In this document: positions 21,694 to 33,564 of the stretch, one piece after another
Position numbering within the stretch: the first letter of the stretch is position 1
Layout of the letters: every line of letters begins with the position of its first letter
Source: Taxillus chinensis
Taxonomy: Eukaryota > Streptophyta > Magnoliopsida > Santalales > Loranthaceae
DNA length: 64,000 bases
Assembly: GCA_023512835.1 (NCBI GenBank)
Contig: CM042088.1
Location: 37,108,664 to 37,172,663, forward strand
Direction: 5' to 3'
The notes under the pieces: model-generated
What the model was told of the DNA's origin: nothing
Database searches by the model: none
What the model saw: only the letters and a program-made list of their open reading frames with translations
Position numbers and translations under genes: made by a program

Positions 21694-24115
21694 TGTAAAG
21701 ACTCGTATTTGGATAGTATTGAGAGATTGTCATTCTATGGGAATGTAACTATCTGGACTGTAGTGTAGCCGTCGATGTGAGCACTTTGACTATACTTGGG
21801 CCCGATTCCGAGTCGGGGCCCCGTTTGACCTGATTGTTGACTTTTCGGGGGTTATTGGTTGACTTTGTGTTTGAGCGGTCATTTGGGTGTAAGAATATCT
21901 GTTTAGTGTTGTGCTCGTCATTTCGAGCGTTTTGACTATAGTTTGACTCAATTTGGAGTTCGGGGCCTTGGAGGTCAAATTTTGTGTTGGGAGGTCAATT
22001 ATTGACTGGGTCAATGGTTGACTAGGTCAGTTGACTGACAGAAATATAAATAGCAGAAAAAAAAAAGGAAGAAGCTTTCACTTTACGTTTCACATTTGTG
22101 CGTTGAGAGAGAGAGCTTTAGAGAGCTTGGAGGCCTTGGCGATTTGGGGCGATTTAGGTTCGTGGAGCTCAAAGATTCACTTCAAGTAGGTGTCCTTGAA
22201 CTTCTTATCTCTCTTGTTTTGGATTTGCACGAATTTATCATGATTTATGAAATTGAGCATGAACCCTAGAATTTGGGGAAATCGAATTTTGGGTTAAATC
22301 TAATGGTTTAGCATAAGATTTGTGGTTAAGAACTGTTTTATATCATTGTGGATATATGTTTCTGTGATTTTGGGGTTAATTAATTGTGTTTTTCATGAGG
22401 GTTGATAAGTCAACCATGAAAATTTGGGTATAGATCTAGATTTCTGGAAATCTGGAATTTGATGCGTGTTTCTGTTGTTTCCGTGCGATTTAGAGGCGTT
22501 ATGGACGCATTTTGAGGTAAATATTGCAGTCTGTTGCGTAGGATGCGTGTTTGTGCGTGTCTGGGGGTTACTGGGTTGATTCCAGACAAAGAACAGGCAA
22601 AAACGATGATGAACAGTACCCTGGGCGCGTTACTGGGTCGAACTAACGAAAATCCGAAGTTCTGGGTCGTAAGGTCGTAGTTCGTAGACCCGTAGTTCGT
22701 AGTTCGAAGGTTCGTAGATTCATAGATTCATAGACCCGTAGTCCGAAGGTCAAAGTTCGTAGCCTCGTAGGTCGAAGATCGAAGACCCGCTTCGAGTCTT
22801 CGAGGCGCGCTATGCAGCTACGAGTCACAGCTCCCGCTATGAGTCTCTGAGGCGCGCTGCAGTTCCACGCTACGAGTCGCAGTCCTGAAGCTATGAGGCA
22901 GTGCAACAGCACTGGACTAGACCTATTTACATCGTAACTTATACCCATCTAACACATTTAAGTATTATGCTTAAGTTACTATGTAAATAATGAAATACCC
23001 CCCATTTGGATTCAAAGAAAAATACTAGAAAAATTAATTCCCACTATTTCAAAATGTGAAAATTAGGTTTTAGTGTAAAATCTCGGAAAAACCCAAGAGT
23101 TCGTAGTGGTGAATTTTTAGAAAGTGGGGTTAGACATCTCAGAAAAATCCCCAAAAATCAGATTATCTTATTTATGATATGGGAACTCAATGCCGGGACT
23201 TTTAATTTCAAGAAAATAGCTGCTATGGGTACTTCCTTCATAAATCAAGGATTGAGGATTTACTTGTGAAGACTGGCTACAGTTCCAAAGGAAATGTTGA
23301 AAATGACATACCATATTAATGTTAGTATGTTGGTGTGAGGTATTGGGGCATGGACTCCGTGACTTGTTTGGGTTCTCACCGTGATGCACCGATGGTGCTA
23401 TGTGGTTAACGTGGCAGGCATATATACCGATGGCAGGCCTGTGTGGCGACTGTGGCCGGGCATATTGCGCTGTAGACAGGCTAAGGCCTGAGTTGAGTCA
23501 TTGAGCTCGTAGAGCTAGGGCTGAGTGCCCTGAGCTGGGATCCCATGGAGGATCGTGGATAAGTTGTCCTGTGTGAACAGGCTGAGTCCTGATGTCTGTT
23601 TGCAGGCTGAGTTCTAATGATTGTGCACACTACACGGTGCACGAGTACACTGAGCATATAGTATAGACTTATCTGTGTTGCATGATGTGGAGTTTTGGGG
23701 TCACCTACTGAGCTTGTCGCTCACCCCTACTTGTTTACCCCTTTTCAGGTGTGACCTGAGACTAGTGGAGGACTTTCTTCCAGGAGGACGTGCCCACTAC
23801 TCTGATGTATGATACAGTACTGTATTCTATATTTTATTGTGTGTTGTATCCCGGACATGGGTCCGTGGACAGATGTATTTGTATACTGTTTGTGATGTGA
23901 TGTCTGTATGACTGTTTGACTTATTGTATGCATGATGATATATGGGAAAGTACAGGACTACCCTTGATGTATGACTGTACAGGGTTGCATATTTGAGACA
24001 GCACCCGCGGTGTAGTCTCCATTGGTGCTAGTCACCAACCCCTTGACCTATTGGGTGCGGGCAAGGGGAAGTCATGTACCCGGTTCCGGGTTCCTTGGAA
24101 TTCGGGGGCATGACA
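21694..24115 (+). mobile_element. Gypsy solo LTR nested in the hAT element
   Basis: The 2422 bp LTR runs TGTAAAGACTCG ... GGGGGCATGACA, with a perfect 5-bp duplication AATAT (21689-21693, 24116-24120). It is of the A-type, with a GTTCGTAG/GACCC repeat region at about 22670-22790, and has no internal region. The hAT sequence resumes on both sides. Confidence 0.95.
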
Positions 24116-24120
24116 AATAT

Positions 24121-24639
24121 GAATATACAGAATTTAAAATGCTAAACGCAGATATACAAAATGTCAATTTTTTTAACAAGCAGAAGCAGAATGCAGAATA
24201 AATAATTTAGAATTTGAAACACAGACAGATCATACAAGTCAAACAATGTAGAATTTGAAACACATATAGAAGTCATAAAATGCAAAATTTGAAACACTAT
24301 ATACTGACAGAAAGCAGAAATTGACAGCCTATCACATATGCAGAATTTAAAACACAAACAAAATGCAGAATTTGAGAAAAATAAGACTAATTGTAAATCA
24401 ACTACAAATTTATTCAAGGACAAAGCACGAATTCTACCAAAAAGATACCTATAGTCAACAGTATGGCAGCAACTTCTTCTTAGATCCATTAAGGGGAACA
24501 CTCAATGACTTTATCTTCTTCGATATTAATATTATTTGAACATTTGACTGACTCATTTTTTTCATCAATTTCATCATCTTCCCAACCTACAAACAAAGTT
24601 ATAATTTATGAATAGTAATTGAATAAAATTGCAATAGAC
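24121..24639. other. hAT 3' region with short dispersed repeats
   Basis: AT-rich DNA between the solo LTR and the transposase 3' end. The motif cagaatttgaaacac recurs in varied form from about 24190 to 24380 and also at 21540-21600 on the other side of the solo LTR, so it belongs to the transposon's subterminal region. Confidence 0.55.
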
Positions 24640-26768
24640 TTTATAATTACAAAAATAACTTCTTTGATTTAAAAACATTACCACTAGGAGTGAAACCATA
24701 AACCAACTACATGTGCAAATGAGAGATTGGACATTTTTATGTAGTAGATGACTCTTATACTTGTTCAACACACGTCCTCCAATACTAAAAGCTGATTCAG
24801 AAGCAACTGTAGTTATAGGAATGCTTAACAAGTTAGAAGCCATATTGGCCAAGATTATAAATCTAATACTATGATCCTTCCACCATTTCAAGATATCCAA
24901 ATCTTTATTAGCAACATAATCAAGCTTTCGCAAATCCAAATATTGTTCCGATTGAGACTTGGATATTAAATCAACATCATCCTCATCTTCTGCCAAATTC
25001 ATCCACATCTGTTCATACATTGAATGAATACAAAAAATCAAGAATGAATAAATAAAAAATCAATAATTGTAAGATATGAAAATTTACACTTATCTACATA
25101 CATTTGAAATAGAACCCGTTGGAATTAATGAGGAGGAAGCTTAACTTTGTAGTTGATGATGTGAAGATATAATAATATCACTCTTGGCATATTCTTTATA
25201 AAGCATGAAAAGCTTATTCTTCACCACATTTAACCTCTCTTGAGCAATATTAGGATGAATCCTTGAATAGCATCGTTTTAACATTGTGAATTTTACTCGT
25301 GGGTCAAGAATGACTACCATTGCAAGAAGAACATTGTATTCACTCCAATGCTTATCAAATTTGTTCTTCATATGATAAGTCATTATCTTTAACATTTCAT
25401 CTTGTCCATCCAAATGATTCAAAAGAAGTAACTCAATTTGCCAAACTTGACTGAAATATAAGTTGGCAGTTGGATAACTTGAACCGGATATCAAATTCGT
25501 CATCTCATAAAATGGCATCAAAAATTCACATATTTTCTCCCCTCTTATCCACTCATCATTTGATGGACAATACTTATAATTGCTATCATTTAAAGCAAAC
25601 ATAGTAAATACTCATTTGTATTTTAAAACACATTGAAGCATTAAATAAGTAGAGTTCCATCGAATGGGCATATCTAAAATCAAATATGCGCATGTTCCAA
25701 TATCACACCTTTACACACATTCTTCAAAGCTTTTCATTCTAGCCTTTGACGCCTTCACATACTTAATGCTTTCTCTAATTTTTTCATTACAAGCAGAAAT
25801 CACTTTCAATCCATCTTGAACAATCAAATTTAGTATATGAGCACAACATCTAACATAAAAAAATCACCATCACAAAGTAAACCATATCGCAAAACTGAGT
25901 TGATCTCTTACATTGGCTTGCATGTTATCATTAGATGAGGCATTGTCTAAAGTAATAGAAAAAATCTTCTTGTTTATCCCCCAATCATTTACAATTTCCA
26001 TTACCTTCTTAGCTATTTGAAAACCCGAATGTGGAGGTGGCATATCACAAAATACAAGAATCTTACTAGTTAATTTCCAATCAACATCAACGAAATGTGC
26101 AGTCAAGCAAAGATATCCCTCATTAGTACAAACTGTCCATAAGTCAAAAGTAAGACATATTCTTCCATGAATTTCAGTCAAGCGTTGTTTTAATTTTCTT
26201 TTGCTTTCATCATAAATCTTCCAAACATCTGATGCAATAGTAATTCGAGAAATGAACTTTACATCAGGGTTTAAATACTTTCACACCTTTCTAACACCAT
26301 CATACTCAACATATGCAAATGAAAGATCATGCTTTATAACAGATTTTGCTACTAATTTCCGAAAAATCTGTTAATCTAATTTTTTACTTCTTAATTTTCC
26401 ATGTTGATCACTAAAGATATGAGGAATACTTGTTTGTTTCAAAGCTGTTAGCCCCTTACATTTTCCCATATGACACGTAAGCGTTGAAGTACCATATTTA
26501 GTACCACCATGGCTTTCCATCGAGCACATGGCTTTCCATCATTGCATATTCCCAAGTCCTCAAAATAAACTCATACATCTGAAGTTTGCTTCTTAGATTT
26601 CTTGGCTTCACTTTCAATCATTTCTTTTTTATGTGCAGGTTCAATTTCAGATTCATTTGTGCTTTAATCAAGTCTCCGTTTATCACGAGAAGACTGTTCC
26701 ATTCCATTACCAGTTCCTAAGTCTAACTCCTCCAAATCAACATCATACAAACTATGTTCGAAAGCCAT
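24640..26768 (-). pseudogene. hAT transposase (BED zinc finger / DUF4413 / dimerisation), decayed
   Basis: Read on the minus strand from ATG at 26768, it has an acidic N-terminus and a Lys-rich stretch. A BED-finger region follows (GGTKYGTSTL in a shifted frame, about 26480). The RNase H-like part has GRICLTFDLWT (about 26160) and FSITLDNASSND (about 25950). The C-terminal half is 25602-25141, and after a likely intron (donor gtatgt, intron 25101-25009) comes the hAT dimerisation domain with DILKWW, IPITTVASESAFS and GGRVLNKYKSHL. Several in-frame stops and frame changes break it. The active protein would excise and reinsert the element. Confidence 0.88.
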
Positions 26769-27888
26769 GTTAAAGTAGACTGTTCAAAAATCATGAGTTA
26801 CAAATTACAAATTATAATGGACTGCAAAAAAAATCATAAGCAGAACATATGAAATGAATTCACCAAAACATCTCAATTTCATAGATATAGAATGAAACAA
26901 CATCTTAATTTCACCAAAAATAGTATCTCAATTTTACCAAAAACAACATCTCAATTTCACCAAATACAACATCTCAATTTCACAGATATAGAATAAAATA
27001 GCATCTCTATTTCATCAAAACAGCATATCAATTTCACGTATATAAAATGGAACAACATCTAAATTTCACATATTTAAATATATTAATCATTAATATTTTA
27101 TCAGCAAAATTTATTGAGTATTGAACGATCTGAGGGAGGGAGAGAAGACGCAAACCAAATGCAGATAGCAACGATTTCATCGAGATCTCGCTGTGGCTGG
27201 GCCTGGGCGAGTCGAGGAGACAGCGGACGGTAGTAGGCTGGACTGGATGAGACGACGACGATCGGTAGGCTGGGCGTCATGGTCTTGACCGCAAAGATCG
27301 TCTTCGTTGATGACTTGATCTCGTTGTGACTGGGCAAGCCGGCTCGATGGCGGACGGTAGTAGACTGGATCGGATGAGATGACGATGATGATCGGTACAC
27401 TGGGTGTCGCGGTCTCGACAGCAACAACCGTCTTTGTCGTTAGGCTGTGGTTGCCTAGCTCGGAAGGGAGTGGGACTCGGGGACGGGCACAGGGAGAGAC
27501 CAGTGAGACACTAAGACTAGAGGTAGAGAGACAGAGAGTCAGAGACGGGCCAGACGGCAATTGCTAAAATGCAATAATGCATTATGTTTTGTAGCGGCAA
27601 TATATACTAGGGTTTAGGGTTACGAATTATGAGTTTATGACTTACGCTACGTGAGGTGGGCCACAAGGGAACGGACCAATGGACCAACCAAATATGCTGA
27701 AATGCATTATGTAGTAAAAAGTCCGCGGACCGGTCCGTGTCCGCACGGTTTGGTCCATGTGGATCTTGGTCCATGCGGACCGGTCTATTTCGGCCCACAA
27801 GCTATATGAACTTCAAATATGCTGGTCCAGTCCGGTCCACCTAGTCCATGGACCGGTTTGCGGACCAGTGGTCCGTTTTACACCCTTA
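26769..27888. repeat. hAT 5' region: 24-mer repeats and a tandem duplication
   Basis: 26866-27070 is an irregular array of a ~24-bp unit (catctcaatttcacc plus an A-rich spacer). 27165-27300 and 27305-27440 are two imperfect copies of a ~135 bp GC-rich unit (gcggacggtagtag...gatcggta). The terminal 27720-27880 is dense in ggtccg/ggaccg motifs. No additional gene is seen. Open frames on the minus strand in 27100-27560 come from the GC-rich repeat. Confidence 0.6.
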
Positions 27889-28064
27889 TTTCACAAGCAT
27901 TAAGTCCTCTTCTTTTCAGTTTTTTTTTAAATCTGACCGACATTACTTAGACTGGTAGCATGTATATAAAGGAAGTTTAATGGACAAAATGCGACCTTGC
28001 CCTTACTCACTGTCGACACTTACACGACACACTTCACCATTCCCAATGTCGCAGCAATTCCAAC
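27889..28064 (+). repeat. Fragment of arm repeat, right of hAT insertion
   Basis: It continues the arm (gcattaagtcc...caattccaac) and matches 5275-5420 and 44565-44730, with the TATA-like tatataaagg and an ATG opening MSQQFQ (28046). It ends abruptly at 28064, where copia-related sequence starts. Confidence 0.8.
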
Positions 28065-28446
28065 GTATGTGTGTTTGTACTGTGGATTGAAATGAGATTT
28101 CTGTATTTGTGTGCTCTCTGTGGTATGGATTAGGGACGGCACCCGTGCTAAAGTCCCTTTTTTGGTGTTATCACTAACCCCTTATCCCTTCTGCTATAGG
28201 CATAAGGATTCACTAACTGGTTATTGCGAGTCAAAAATCTGGGGCGTGGCAGTTCAACACCCGAAGACCAAGCATATTGACTATCGATACCACAATATAA
28301 AAGAATAAGTGGAAGAGGAAAATGTGCAACTAGTGTATGTTCCAACTCAGGAACAGACTGTTGATATCCTTACCAAACTTCTATCCATCGAGCTATTCAA
28401 TAGATACAGATGCGGGCTATCTGTGCAGCTTCCTCCTTACGCCTAA
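28065..28446 (+). pseudogene. Copia-type RNase H C-terminal remnant
   Basis: From 28258 the frame reads HPKTKHIDYRYHNIKE, a stop, then VQLVYVPTQEQTVDILTKLLS, ending at TAA 28444. HPKTKHIDIRYH and the DILTK motif are hallmarks of the Ty1/copia RNase H end. Only this last portion remains. 28065-28250 looks like an LTR-end relic of another element (ggggcgtggca at 28240) and has no frame. Confidence 0.85.
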
Positions 28447-29751
28447 GGCGTTAGTCAGGTTTTCCCCCCTCTTTCTTTGTAATTGGTTGGCAAAGGGGGA
28501 GAAGAATATTGTGTATAGGGGGAGTACAGTGGGAGGAGTTCTAGGGGAGAAGAATGTGTTTTCTTGGATCCTCCAAGGTTCGAAGATCGTTCACATATGT
28601 TGCCAACAATTCCAAAGTGAGAGATTGTTGTTCCTATGGTTTTTCCTGGTTTAGGTTATCATTATTGTCAACAATATGTGGAAGTGAGTAGCAACATGTC
28701 GTACTTGGTTGGATAACTTCGTAGAGTGATCTCTTAGAGTGAGTGTAGAGGGAGTCTACCTATGTACTTCTTCAATCTGTTTAGGGTTGAAGATTTGTAG
28801 AGTCAAAGGTCATCAAAGGCCCATAGGGTTGCAGACTCATAGATTCACAGGGTCGAAGATTCAAAGACCCAAAGTGCAGTTGGGTGAAGAGCAGCATCTC
28901 GGGGACTCGAAGATCTATTAGGTGTAGAGTGACGGTGTCGCAGAGCCAAAGCTCGAAGGGCCGAAGATTTGGAGACTCGTTGCCGTGAACAGAGACCCAT
29001 TGATGTGAACTGATCATTAGCGAAGTTAGAATGCGGTTATCGCTGGCTCAAAACTGGAGACTCGAAGGCTTAACCTGAAGATTAGAGTTTCGCTTGCTCT
29101 AAATTGGAGTTGATCTGGCTTGAAGGTCTGAAGGTTCTGACTCGAAGATTCGAAGGTGCAGACTCGAAGATCATAGCGTATGGACTATATGAAGCATCTG
29201 TGAGGCTACAAAGCGATCGTCTTCGAGGCTATGGCTAATCGAAGGATTGAAAAGCAGTTAAGGCCGTCGTTTAAGCAAGTTATTCGAACAATGTGTCTGG
29301 GCATGTTAAATATCAAAATAAACACGTGGATGTTATCCGAGGCTTGAGTAATATGTTTCAACGATGGATATTGATATTCCCAAGATCCAAGCAAGATCGT
29401 CTGGGTATATGTGTTTGTATACAAAGAGGGGGGTGAATTTGTATACTTAAAACTATTTCCTATTAGTTTGAAGAGTAGTATGATACTCAGAGGTATTCTA
29501 CAGATGAAGTTCTTGTTTGGGTGGTATTTCAGTGTTTTATGCAAGATTAGCTTAATAGCAGGTAAGTATGGGAAGTAAAAGACAAAGACACAATTTATGT
29601 GGTTCGATCAATGTGATCTACTCTACGATGGTGAGAGTGTACCTACACCGAGTCCAATCCACTATAAGCTTTGGATACAATAGGGTCTAGCCCTTGTTAT
29701 AATAGGATCAACTCTCTTTTCTTTTAAATACAAATACAAAAACAGTATTAC
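28447..29751 (+). mobile_element. Copia 3' untranslated region and degenerate 3' LTR
   Basis: Purine-rich tracts (gcaaagggggagaag at 28489, agggggagtacag at 28517) and ccaaagtgagaga precede TGTTGTTCC at 28626, a likely LTR start. The stretch atttatgtggttcgatc (29595) followed by tccaatccac is common in plant copia LTRs. Between lies a GACTCGAAG-type repeat field (28795-29170). The LTR 3' end is not clear; a gypsy LTR begins at 29752. Confidence 0.55.
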
Positions 29752-30272
29752 TGTAAAGACTCATATTTGTGTAGTGTTGAGAGATAGCCATTTTATGGGA
29801 ATGCAATTATCTGGACGGTAGTGTAGTCGTCGATGTGAGCATTTTGGCTGTAGTTGGGCCTACTTTGGAGTTTGGGGCCCCGGAAAGGTAATCGTGTAAT
29901 TTTAGTTATTTTTTAATTAAAGAATTAACGTGAAAGTATAAATAGAGGAGAAAGAGAAAGAGATAGAAAATAGGTCATTTGCGTTCAATTGGAGAGAACG
30001 TGAAGAGAGAGAGAAAGTGGAACGTGAAAGCTAGGATTTGGAGCTTGGCTTTTGGGTTGCTTCCTTTGTAAATCTTTACCTGGTAGGTGTCCTTGAACTT
30101 CCTATCTTGATTCTATCTTTAGATGCATGAATTTGTCTTGATTTATGGTATATGAAATTGAGCATGAACCCTAAGTTTTGGGGGAAATCCAATTCTGGGT
30201 TAGATCTAATGGTTTAACATAAGATTTGTGGTTAAGAACTAATTTATATCATTGTGGGTATGTGTCTCTGTC
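29752..30272 (+). mobile_element. Gypsy LTR fragment (first ~520 bp)
   Basis: It starts TGTAAAGACTCATATTTG, preceded by attac. It follows other LTRs of the family through the TATA-like region (29938) and the leader (ggtaggtgtcc) to gtgtctctgt, where similarity stops. The shortened block between 29880 and 29930 shows it has lost internal sequence. Confidence 0.85.
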
Positions 30273-30290
30273 GAGGGTTCCTCTTGCAAT

Positions 30291-32295
30291 CATGGTTCGC
30301 AGTTGCGGTTGCGTCAGTCATTGCGTCGCGGTCGCGGATGTCGCGTTGCATCTCGGGTGAGATGCAACTTTAGGCATTAAATAATATTTAATTAATTTTA
30401 AAAAAATCATAGAAAAATTAGAAAAAATTAGACAATCACATTTGAATCATTAAATAATGTAAATATATGATTTAAATAACATAATATGAGTTATTATTGT
30501 AAAAAAAAGTGCTAACGCATTATTGAAACATTAAAATAAATATATTATTATATTTTCATGATTTATAATATAACACATGATTTTTTTATTGACATTTAAC
30601 TTTTACAATATTTATTTAACAATAGAATAGGTAATTATTAATTGAGATGTAAAATTCTAAATAAAAATAACTCTTAATATTAATTTAATAATATCTATTT
30701 ACTTAAATTAACTAAATGCATTAAAAATTATAATTTGAAGTTAAATTTATAGTGCACTTATTTTATTTGACATCCTAAAATAAAAAAATATTATAATTAT
30801 TGATCAAAATAATTTATACAAATATAATAATTTAATAAATAATATTATTTTTATACTAATTAATTTATATTAATAATATTTCTATATAAAAACAAGATAT
30901 AAAATATAAATTAATAGACATAAAACATATTAAACTATTTTAATTATAATTTAAATTTAAATTTATAGTTATCAATAAATATACTAATTTATGCTATTTT
31001 TATCAATTAATATTATGAATTAATATACAAATTAATGCTATCTTTGTAAACAAGCTATACTAATTCATTTAACAAATTAAAAATAAAAATATCAAGTTAT
31101 ACTAAGAATAACTCATGGTAATTATTAATTGAGTTATGTAATTATAAATTAAAATAATTTTTAATATTAATTTAATAATATCTATTTAAGTAAATTAACT
31201 AAATGCATTCAAAATTCTAATTTAAAGTTAAAATTTTAATTAACTAAATAATTTGTAAAATAAAATAACTAATAATATGCTAATTAATGAATTCTATTTA
31301 ATTTCTTTTATATAATTAGATTCATATAATGAATTATTGATACGATAACACCTCGTCGATTTAAAAATTGATAAATAATAGATATTAAATAATTTAATAG
31401 CTAACAAATTATAAAAATCAATAGCTAACCAGTTATACGATTTAAAAATCTTTTAAATAATTCATTATACGATTTAGATAAATTAATTATCGATTCATAT
31501 CTGGTCGCGTTGATCGGCAGCGAGCAGCGCCCAGGGGGCACGGGCAGCGAACAGCGTGGATCTGTGAAGAAGAAAGAAGAAGGTGTCGATTGGAGAGGCA
31601 GATCCGCTTGTCACGACCCGAACAGCGTGGTGCTGGCGGGACGTTTCTTAGTGGCACGATTCAGGAATGTATTCGTGCTACGTAAATGAGAGGGGTTGGT
31701 TGAAGCGTAGATGGGGCGCAACGAGAAGGTTCCAGGCAGTTCGTGGAGGAGAACGGATGGAACCCCTTCGGAGTTCAGACGTGCCGACCCGGTTGAATGT
31801 GGGGAGCACGCCGCTAGTCGAGGACTTGATGTTGAAGAAGGGATTTGGCCATCCTTACACAAACTGGTCGGGAACTGGAGCCGTTCTTCTGATGAGCCCA
31901 GTGGTAGGGCGAAACCAGTCTACGTGCGCTTCAACCCTCAAAGGCTAAACTTAGCGAACTGTGGATAGAGAAGCTAAGTGCCGCAATGGGTTGAGAGGCG
32001 CAGGAAACCTGACCCCATGACACGCTAGCGTTGTGTTGACGTGCCATTTACGGTAAGTTTCTGCCTTCCCGTTGGACGAGGACGTCGGCAGCTCGCGAGT
32101 CAATGACGCGATATCGGCCGAGATACGTCGACTATACTGAATATCGGCGTCGCGTGACGTCTCGTCCGATATATCGGATGAGATGAATGAAATGAACCGA
32201 TTTGTTGTAACGTCCCTAAATCTCATATCGCAAGCTGCCGATACCTGGTTGAAACAGACGAGATACGGACATCTCGGCCAATACTGCGAACCATG
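30291..32295. mobile_element. Candidate 2 kb non-autonomous TIR element
   Basis: The ends are inverted copies of CATGGTTCGCAGT (30291-30303; 32283-32295), with flanking 8-bp near-duplication CTTGCAAT / CTTGCAGT (30283-30290; 32296-32303). An 8-bp duplication suggests the hAT superfamily. The interior is strongly AT-rich (30380-31500) between CG-rich ends, has no transposase, and holds a TRIM solo LTR. Reading this as one transposed unit is inference from the termini. Confidence 0.5.
31609..32022 (+). mobile_element. TRIM solo LTR
   Basis: The 414 bp LTR is the same length as the LTRs of the TRIM in element A and matches them as reverse complement. It runs TGTCACGACCCG ... CCCCATGACA and is flanked by CGCT on both sides (31605-31608, 32023-32026). 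It again shows a 4-bp duplication and has no internal region. Confidence 0.92.
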
Positions 32296-32303
32296 CTTGC
32301 AGT

Positions 32304-33560
32304 GCTTTTGGGGATTTTGATTTTCCCTGGGTATTTACTGTGTCTTCGTTTCTTGATTGTTTGATTTTGCTTTCTCTGTGTTTGTTTGTTTTGTGTTAGA
32401 TTTTTGGTTTTTGTTATTTTGGTCACACTGTCATCTATTATTTTGGTTATTTAGTTATTTTGGTCGCATGCCATATACACACTGTCACAATCTGTTCTTG
32501 ACTGGTTTCATTGAGGGCGTCATTTTTACTCGGTGTGTTCCTGCCTTCCTGGTTTTTGGGTGAAGTAGCTTCAGTCATATTTCATTTGTTACATTAGTCT
32601 ACTTGTTCCTATTGATAGTGAGCACATCTTGGTTCAGTTTTCTACGTTTGATTGTCCCTCTAGTTTTAGTCTGCACATGTATATTAAGGACTAGTTTGCT
32701 GATTTGTTTTATGACGGGTTTAATGGCTATTTTCTTGTATTGGTGACTTGCGTTGACTGGTTTTCAATGCAACTGGTTTCAGTTTCAGTCATTGGTTGTT
32801 TGTTTTAGCTAGAGACCTATTAACTACATATGCGTACTATATGTTTTGCTTTGATGCTCCTTGGTGTATCTCTGCGATCACTGCGTATTTACTCTCTGAT
32901 TTATTTCTCACTTGACTAGAGTCCATTACATGGTTTCTCTGTTTTAGTCCAATTCAATTCTTTTCTACATTGGCCACACAATTTAATTCTCAACAAATGC
33001 TCTTGTTATTGGTTGACAGAGAATGAAGCAAAGGGAACTTACTTGCGGCAATTCTAATTTGTGCATACGAAGAGTGGTTAATTAATGATCAATAGTCAAT
33101 AAATAAAGAAATACAATTTGTTTTGTGTGCTCTATGTATAGACGGCAGATATATGATGCAGTAAAGCGCTGCCACCCATGGATTGAAATGACTGTCCATT
33201 TGTGGATACCATCCGCTTGATTGTCCAGAAACTAACATATTAAGATATATGGAACCTAATTATTAAGTATATTACTACAAAACTTGGCCATCTCAACCGA
33301 TAATAATTATGTTTTTCATAATAATATAAATACGCTGCGGGGAAAAACAACACAAGAAATTAATGATAGAATTTGACTCAAATGAAACTCTCCGAAAAAT
33401 TGGAAATATTTTTATATAAAAGTATAAAAATATATAGAAACAAAGAATAGAGTGCGGTGCCTTAATGGGTTATATGAAGAAAATCTAAGGAATAATTCAA
33501 AACGGCTTCCATATTCAACACATTGGAAATGGGGGGAGGGAATAGAAAATCAAGCATGAA
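32304..33560. other. T-rich intergenic stretch, nothing recognised
   Basis: I see no coding sequence, RNA gene or element end. Base composition is AT-rich with pyrimidine-rich tracts to about 33000. Confidence 0.4.
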
Positions 33561-33564
33561 ACGT

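Larger units (their letters stand above)
21227..27888 (-). mobile_element. hAT-superfamily DNA transposon with nested gypsy solo LTR
   Basis: The ends are TAGGGGTGTAAAA on the left and, reversed, TAAGGGTGTAAAA on the right. They are flanked by 8-bp duplications TTCCACAA / TTTCACAA (21219-21226, 27889-27896; one mismatch). Both ends carry subterminal ggaccggtcc-type repeats (21240-21320; 27720-27880), as expected for hAT transposase binding sites. It encodes a decayed BED/hAT transposase on the minus strand. About 4.2 kb remains without the nested LTR. The host sequence on both sides is the arm repeat, so the empty site is known from other copies. Confidence 0.92.

Noticed and set aside
27101..27567. 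Several open frames in the hAT 5' region
   Set aside because: They arise from a GC-rich tandem duplication and do not continue into the transposase.
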